Part shown: in pieces, positions 5,416 through 6,983 of the stretch
Layout of the letters: each line of letters opens with the position of its first letter
Numbering within the stretch: position 1 is the first letter of the stretch
Source of the DNA: an uncultured bacterium
Lineage (GTDB): Bacteria; CSSED10-310; CALFER01
Reading direction: 5' to 3'
Length of the DNA: 6,983 nt
NCBI GenBank assembly: GCA_937951895.1
Contig: CALFER010000022.1
Coordinates: forward strand, 1 to 6,983
Made by a program: the position numbers and the translations under genes
Notes under the pieces: model-generated
Database searches by the model: none
What the model was told of the DNA's origin: nothing
What the model saw: only the letters and a program-made list of their open reading frames with translations

Positions 5416-6878
5416 GCATGCCTCCCGCCATCCTGCGAAATCCGTTCACGGAGCATTTCCGCCTTCGCCCTCACCGCATCCGCCCGAATCGTCTCACCCA
5501 TGCGATCCAGCGATGCACCGAGAACAGTATACACCTCGATCAGGCTTCCGACCAGATCGTCGCGCCCCTCACGCATCACCAGTCGCTCGAAGATCCCCGC
5601 CGCTTCACTCGCCGATCGCTCCGCTTCAACCGGCATCCTCTTGAGATTCAACGTGTTGGCCTGGTTCATGTAGATGACCGCCAGACTATGGTTCTGATCG
5701 GTCAGCCCTTTATCGATGACGAGGGGTTCCTTGATCGCGACCGCACGGGCGTAGTCGGCGAGCGCCTGGTCATACTCGCCGATCGACGAGTATACATTCG
5801 CGCGGTTCATGAGCAGCATGGCGAGGTGCCACACGAGATCCTCCCGCCCCATCTCACGCGACGCGTCTTCCCATAACTCGATCGCACGACAGTGTTTCTC
5901 GATGCTTTCCTTCCTGCGATCCACATGCCCGAGAAAGTTGGCGAAATTGGCAAACGTGATCGCGAGTGTCAGTTTGAACTGCGGTTGCGGATCCGCCTGA
6001 ACGATCGATTCACGGATCCCGGCCGCTTTTTCCATGAACTCCAGCGCCTCCTCGTTTCTGCCCAGATCAGCCAGGATCAACGCTCGATTCTGATATCCCG
6101 CGGCCACGTCATCGAGCCCCTCCCGATCGCGTTCAGACGGCGCTGTCCTCTCCCAGTAATCGACAGCGCGCCGGTTCCACTCCAGCGCCTGCTCGTTTTC
6201 TCCGGTATGATTGAACAGCAACGCAATATTGAAGCAGATTCTGGCCAACTCATCCCGCACGGCGATCCGATCATACCGCCTGAGCAGTTCCTCCTGCGTC
6301 CGCACGGCTTCCTTGTACGATTCGATCGCTCCCGGGATGTCCCGCAAGGCTGCCCGCACCAGGCCCCTCGACATCAGCAGTTCCGTAAACTCATCCATCA
6401 ATGCGTCTTCCGGATCCGACATGGCGTTCGCATAAATCCGCACGGCTTCCTCATACAGTTCGAGATCGGCCAGGATCTGAGTCAGCCGCTTGCGCGCCAC
6501 CGGTTGCGGAACCGCCGCGGTCTCCCCGCCGGACCGTCGCCGGTACGCGCGCTCGATCCATTCCAGCGGATCACGCCATTCCGCCCCGTGCATCGTCCGG
6601 CGCGTGACTTCGAGCGCATTGGGATCGCGATCGCGGGAAACCGGCCGGATCCGGTCATATGCCTGCCCCGTCACAACCCGGTACACATCGATCAACGCAT
6701 CGGCCAACTGACCCGCGGTTGAGGAGCGCTCGGCCGGATCTTTGCGAAAACAGCTCCGGAGCACGTTGGCGAGCGCGTCCGGGAGGGGAACCACCAGATC
6801 GGACGGCTCTTCGATGCACCCTTCGAGCACGCTCGCCGCCAGCGCGCCGTGCGGCCATGTGACGTCGCCGACGAGCAT
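5412..6878 (-). CDS. Truncated Ser/Thr kinase C-lobe fused to a TPR domain
   Basis: From the first available ATG the protein has 488 residues, but the frame is open up to 6947 and reads TRATDVWSLGVTILEMLVG across the start, which is kinase subdomain IX. The kinase C-lobe ends with CFRKDPAERSSTAGQLADAL (43-62). A region near 85-130 links it to TPR-type helix pairs at about 130-200, 208-245, 258-297, 305-345, 352-390, 396-432 and 440-478. Clear units include GYQNRALILADLGRNEEALE (261-280) and NRANVYSSIGEYDQALADYA (358-377). Kinase-TPR fusions are common in Planctomycetota, Acidobacteriota and related groups. The ATP-binding and catalytic half (glycine loop, HRD, DFG) is absent: a TAA at 6948-6950 closes the frame. 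The product as it stands cannot be an active kinase. The TPR part could still work as a scaffold for the kinase translated after it through the GTGA overlap. Confidence 0.85.
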   Translation of the reverse strand: MLVGDVTWPHGALAASVLEGCIEEPSDLVVPLPDALANVLRSCFRKDPAERSSTAGQLADALIDVYRVVTGQAYDRIRPVSRDRDPNALEVTRRTMHGAEWRDPLEWIERAYRRRSGGETAAVPQPVARKRLTQILADLELYEEAVRIYANAMSDPEDALMDEFTELLMSRGLVRAALRDIPGAIESYKEAVRTQEELLRRYDRIAVRDELARICFNIALLFNHTGENEQALEWNRRAVDYWERTAPSERDREGLDDVAAGYQNRALILADLGRNEEALEFMEKAAGIRESIVQADPQPQFKLTLAITFANFANFLGHVDRRKESIEKHCRAIELWEDASREMGREDLVWHLAMLLMNRANVYSSIGEYDQALADYARAVAIKEPLVIDKGLTDQNHSLAVIYMNQANTLNLKRMPVEAERSASEAAGIFERLVMREGRDDLVGSLIEVYTVLGASLDRMGETIRADAVRAKAEMLRERISQDGGRHA

Positions 6879-6930
6879 TTCGAGGATTGTGACGCCGAGA
6901 CTCCAGACATCGGTTGCGCGGGTGAGGGGT

Positions 6931-6983
6931 GTTAGATTCCAGATTTTTTAGCTGGGAAACCTTGATTTCTTTCGGAATAATTA
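6931..6983. other. AT-rich right edge that breaks the kinase gene
   Basis: The last 53 bases have 17 G or C (about 32%), far below the adjoining coding sequence. They contain an in-frame stop (6948-6950, minus strand) where kinase activation-loop sequence would be expected. Another minus-strand frame is open here and reads IPKEIKVSQLKNLE, which I do not recognise. It may be an insertion or rearrangement junction, or an assembly join. Confidence 0.5.

Noticed and set aside
4561..5673. A 370-codon plus-strand frame opposite the kinase gene
   Set aside because: It is the mirror of a kinase with every catalytic motif on the minus strand. It has no domain, and its His/Arg/Pro-rich composition is typical of an antisense shadow in GC-rich DNA.
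5892..6722. A 276-codon plus-strand frame opposite the TPR gene
   Set aside because: The minus strand encodes clear TPR units here. The plus frame has low-complexity Arg/Pro/Ile content and no supporting start signal.

Overview
The window is bacterial chromosome of moderately high GC. It has long GC-biased reading frames, Shine-Dalgarno sequences before most starts, Hanks-type kinases with TPR repeats, a nest of short palindromic repeats, and a strikingly high density of GATC. This combination suggests a large, repeat-rich genome of a mostly uncultured environmental lineage (Planctomycetota, Acidobacteriota, Hydrogenedentota, Latescibacterota or similar). The sequence alone does not fix the phylum.

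Layout. Positions 1-1193 (minus) hold the N-terminal 397 residues of a secreted beta-propeller-like protein that runs off the left edge. Positions 1194-1771 have no convincing gene but contain a repeat nest: two related ~135-bp elements with 26-bp terminal inverted repeats, a 38-bp palindrome and a 9-bp tandem repeat between them. The second element abuts the end of a YcaQ/AlkX-type DNA glycosylase gene (1772-2971, minus) and supplies its stop codon. Upstream of that gene, on the same strand, lie a two-helix membrane protein (3030-3257), a second two-helix membrane protein (3291-3488) and a 68-residue XRE/Cro-type regulator (3492-3698). The regulator has a near-consensus sigma-70-type promoter bracketed by two almost identical operators, a clear autorepression layout.

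Divergent to that operon is a plus-strand gene (3919-4515) for an exported, helical TPR-like protein. It has a second, strongly marked internal start that would make a cytosolic form. It converges on two overlapping minus-strand genes: an upstream protein with the C-terminal part of a Ser/Thr kinase domain plus TPR repeats (5412-6878), whose kinase N-lobe is missing, and a downstream complete Ser/Thr kinase (4531-5415) coupled to it by a GTGA overlap. The last ~53 bases are much more AT-rich and carry an in-frame stop, so the first kinase is broken, rearranged or misassembled at the right edge.

How the parts may work together. The regulator, the two membrane proteins and possibly the glycosylase form one transcription unit. 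The two kinase genes form a signalling pair. The exported helical protein may be unrelated to either. These links are inferred from gene order only.
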